From: an uncultured bacterium
Lineage (GTDB): Bacteria; Patescibacteriota; Minisyncoccia; SW-4-49-11
Assembly: GCA_913060955.1 (NCBI GenBank)
Contig: CAJXTH010000041.1
Location: forward strand, 1 to 6,606
Length of the DNA stretch: 6,606 nucleotides
Direction: 5' to 3'
Shown: positions 4,857 through 6,606 of the stretch, piece by piece
Layout: the number at the start of each line of letters is the position of its first letter
Numbering within the stretch: the first letter of the stretch is position 1
Translations under genes and position numbers: made by a program
Notes under the pieces: generated by a model
What the model was told of the DNA's origin: nothing
The model's input: only the letters and a program-made list of their open reading frames with translations
The model's database searches: none

Positions 4857-6606
4857 ATGATACTAAGAAGAACTAAATTATCCCATATGAAACTCTGGAA
4901 ACGAACAATCAGCTGGATCCGAACCGGAACCCTTGCCGTGACAGTTTTGATGAGTCAACTTTCGCCGTTGGCTTTTTCTATTGCACCAACCGCAGTTGCG
5001 GTATCTCCAGTAACCCAAATTGGATTCACCAGCTCAGACTCCCAAACAGCTGATACTGATGAAAAAGTAAACTTCGTTGTTCAAGCTCAGGATTCCAGTG
5101 GAACAGAAGCAGATACTACTGAGACAACTCGACTGTATCTCACAGATGATTCTGCAACGGGTACATTTTATGAAGGAACTACAGGGGGGGCATGTAATAG
5201 TAATAGTTCCAGAGAATATGTGACTATTAATAATGGTGGATCTAACAAAGCCTTTTGTTATAGTAATTCCGTTGATGGAGAATATACACTATCTGTAGAG
5301 GCTAAGGATACTTCAGAAAACCCCCTTGGATGGCAAGTTCTTATTGGAACAGTTACTGTTGGAGAAGGTGAATCAGAAGTTACAGCCCAAACTGTTGAAG
5401 TATCAGATCTTGTAGTCACTCATGATGATGCAGCTCAGAATATTTACGTAGAATTTGCAATTGACAATGAGTTGGAGCTTACTTTGCCAACTATCGATGA
5501 AGCTCAGATTGAAGCTCTGTATATGAATTTGGCTTTAGCACAAGCTTCTGGGAATGATTCACAAATTGAAGCAGCAGTAAATGCTCTTGGAGACGACATC
5601 ATTACTGAGTATTACTACCTAGATGATGGTGGAAATAAAGTATATCTCGATACATCACGAGGAAATCTACTTGTAAAAAATAAGTATTGGAACCGATATC
5701 TTGTAAATGCTGGAGATACCCAACGATATCCAGATCATGTCGCAGGTATCACAACTATTCCAGCTGGAACATATCGAACAAGTACAAATCCTTTAACTGG
5801 AATCTCAGGAGAAAATCCACAAGGAACTGTACTTGAGGGATGGCTTGAAGAAGCTGCAGGAAAGGATGTATTTGTCTCAGTTACTGTTTTGAGTAACGGA
5901 GAGCTCCGAACTCAAACTCAATCTGTAGTTATTCCTGAACTTTCTCAATTAGATGCGGTAGAAAATTTACAAATTGAAGACGTAAATGGAGAAATTATTC
6001 CTGGAGGGGCCTGGACTTCGTCAGAATCAGTTACTGTTACATGGAATCATGTGGAAGGTGCTGAGACTTATGAGTACAAATACTGGAATGATATCCCAAC
6101 AAGTCCATACAAAGAGAATTCTCCTTGGACTGTAAATAATGGAAGCTCAACTTCTCGAAATGGAGTCTTTAATCAAGGAGAAGGAACCCATTACGTATCT
6201 GTTCGGGCTCTTTCCTCGAGTCGACAGCCATCTGAGTGGAGTGCCCCATATGAAATTGGATTTGATGAAACTTCCCCAAGTACTCCATCTATTATTACTC
6301 CAACTCCAAGAAAATGGTTTAAGACTTCTCCAATTAGAAATGAGTGGACTCAATCTAGTGATTCGGTCTCAGGCGTAAAAGAATATCAAATTGCCTACCA
6401 ATACGATGATGGACATTCATTTGGTGGAAGTACCTGCTCAGAAGAAAATCTAAGTATTGGAGACCCAGAAATTGGATTTATTGGATGTAGAAATCTAACT
6501 GCTACCTCTCGGAACCACACCCCTTCATTAAACGAACAAGGAGGAGTTACTATTTGGATTCGAGCAATTGATAACGCAGGAAACTACAGCGATTGGAGTA
6601 GCTCAG
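4857..6606 (+). CDS. Large Sec-secreted surface protein with Ig/FN3-like domains (3' end outside window)
   Basis: The frame stays open from ATG 4857 to the last base, giving 583 codons with no stop, so the gene continues beyond the window. Residues 1-24 are strongly basic, about 25-41 form a hydrophobic core, and plausible signal peptidase sites follow AFS (39-41) or AVA (46-48); the protein is therefore probably exported by Sec. The mature part is rich in Ser, Thr, Gly, Asn and acidic residues. About 50-170 looks like an Ig-like beta-sandwich, with Cys113 and Cys134 a possible disulfide. About 174-360 is a less clear region with a helical insert (213-250). About 365-468 is fibronectin-III-like ('SVTVTWNHVEGAETYEYKYW', 'THYVSVRALSSSRQPSEWS'). 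About 470-583 is a related domain ('SGVKEYQIAYQY', 'VTIWIRAIDNAGNYSDWS') with Cys527 and Cys544. No catalytic motif is recognised, and an adhesin or surface-layer-type role is inferred. The gap to the ATPase is 7 nt. Most of the gene looks more AT-rich than its upstream neighbours. Confidence 0.8.
   Translation, partial: MILRRTKLSHMKLWKRTISWIRTGTLAVTVLMSQLSPLAFSIAPTAVAVSPVTQIGFTSSDSQTADTDEKVNFVVQAQDSSGTEADTTETTRLYLTDDSATGTFYEGTTGGACNSNSSREYVTINNGGSNKAFCYSNSVDGEYTLSVEAKDTSENPLGWQVLIGTVTVGEGESEVTAQTVEVSDLVVTHDDAAQNIYVEFAIDNELELTLPTIDEAQIEALYMNLALAQASGNDSQIEAAVNALGDDIITEYYYLDDGGNKVYLDTSRGNLLVKNKYWNRYLVNAGDTQRYPDHVAGITTIPAGTYRTSTNPLTGISGENPQGTVLEGWLEEAAGKDVFVSVTVLSNGELRTQTQSVVIPELSQLDAVENLQIEDVNGEIIPGGAWTSSESVTVTWNHVEGAETYEYKYWNDIPTSPYKENSPWTVNNGSSTSRNGVFNQGEGTHYVSVRALSSSRQPSEWSAPYEIGFDETSPSTPSIITPTPRKWFKTSPIRNEWTQSSDSVSGVKEYQIAYQYDDGHSFGGSTCSEENLSIGDPEIGFIGCRNLTATSRNHTPSLNEQGGVTIWIRAIDNAGNYSDWSSS
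5184..5190 (+). repeat. Run of seven G inside the surface-protein gene
   Basis: Seven consecutive G bases encode Gly110-Gly111 and the first base of Ala112, just before Cys113. It is the longest G homopolymer in the window and sits early in a surface-protein gene, where slippage would truncate the product. The reading frame is intact as given, which argues the base count is right. Confidence 0.6.

Noticed and set aside
6139..6378. 79-codon plus-strand frame and a 68-codon minus-strand frame in the same stretch
   Set aside because: Both overlap the continuous open frame from 4857, which has a signal peptide and beta-sandwich motifs through this region. They show no domain or ribosome binding site.
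1..6606. UGA recoding to glycine, as in Gracilibacteria and SR1
   Set aside because: None of the genes contains an in-frame TGA and glycine is written with GGA/GGT/GGG. The absence of TGA among only five stop codons is compatible with chance.

Overview
The window most resembles a chromosomal segment of a Candidate Phyla Radiation (Patescibacteria) bacterium. The evidence is the style of its gene families: a stand-alone MazF-like protein with an N-terminal extension, a split conjugation-type ATPase module, and a Sec-dependent surface protein built of beta-sandwich domains. CGA is the favoured Arg codon and GGA the favoured Gly codon, base composition is moderately AT-rich, intergenic gaps are short, and Shine-Dalgarno signals are mostly weak or absent. 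The placement is inferred from gene style; no rRNA or other phylogenetic marker is present except the tail of a tRNA synthetase. All genes lie on the + strand. The five visible stop codons are three TAA and two TAG, with no in-frame TGA in any gene, so there is no sign of UGA recoding.

Layout. (1) 1-864: the 3' end of methionyl-tRNA synthetase, followed 9 nt later by a small basic MazF/PemK-like protein with no antitoxin beside it. (2) 865-972: a terminator-like hairpin, a short palindrome and a possible -10 box. (3) 973-1530: an isochorismatase-like cysteine hydrolase with its Asp-Lys-Cys triad intact. (4) 1531-1729: a REP-like palindrome of the GTCATTCC...GGAATC type, then a good extended -10 promoter. 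(5) 1730-6606: a probable operon of three genes with gaps of 9 and 7 nt. These are a membrane-anchored protein with a very Trp-rich transmembrane helix, a soluble VirD4/TraD/HerA-like ATPase with a long disordered tail, and the first 583 codons of a large secreted protein whose end lies outside the window.

The downstream cluster is the most interesting part. The two ATPase-module genes look like the two halves of a protein that I recall as a single polypeptide in other lineages: an N-terminal domain ending in an 'FNTEELATVFHFPN'-type motif, then a P-loop motor. Here the membrane anchor and the motor are separate proteins. Their tight linkage to a large Sec-exported beta-sandwich protein suggests, as inference only, an envelope-spanning machine for DNA transfer or uptake, adhesion, or export of surface proteins.
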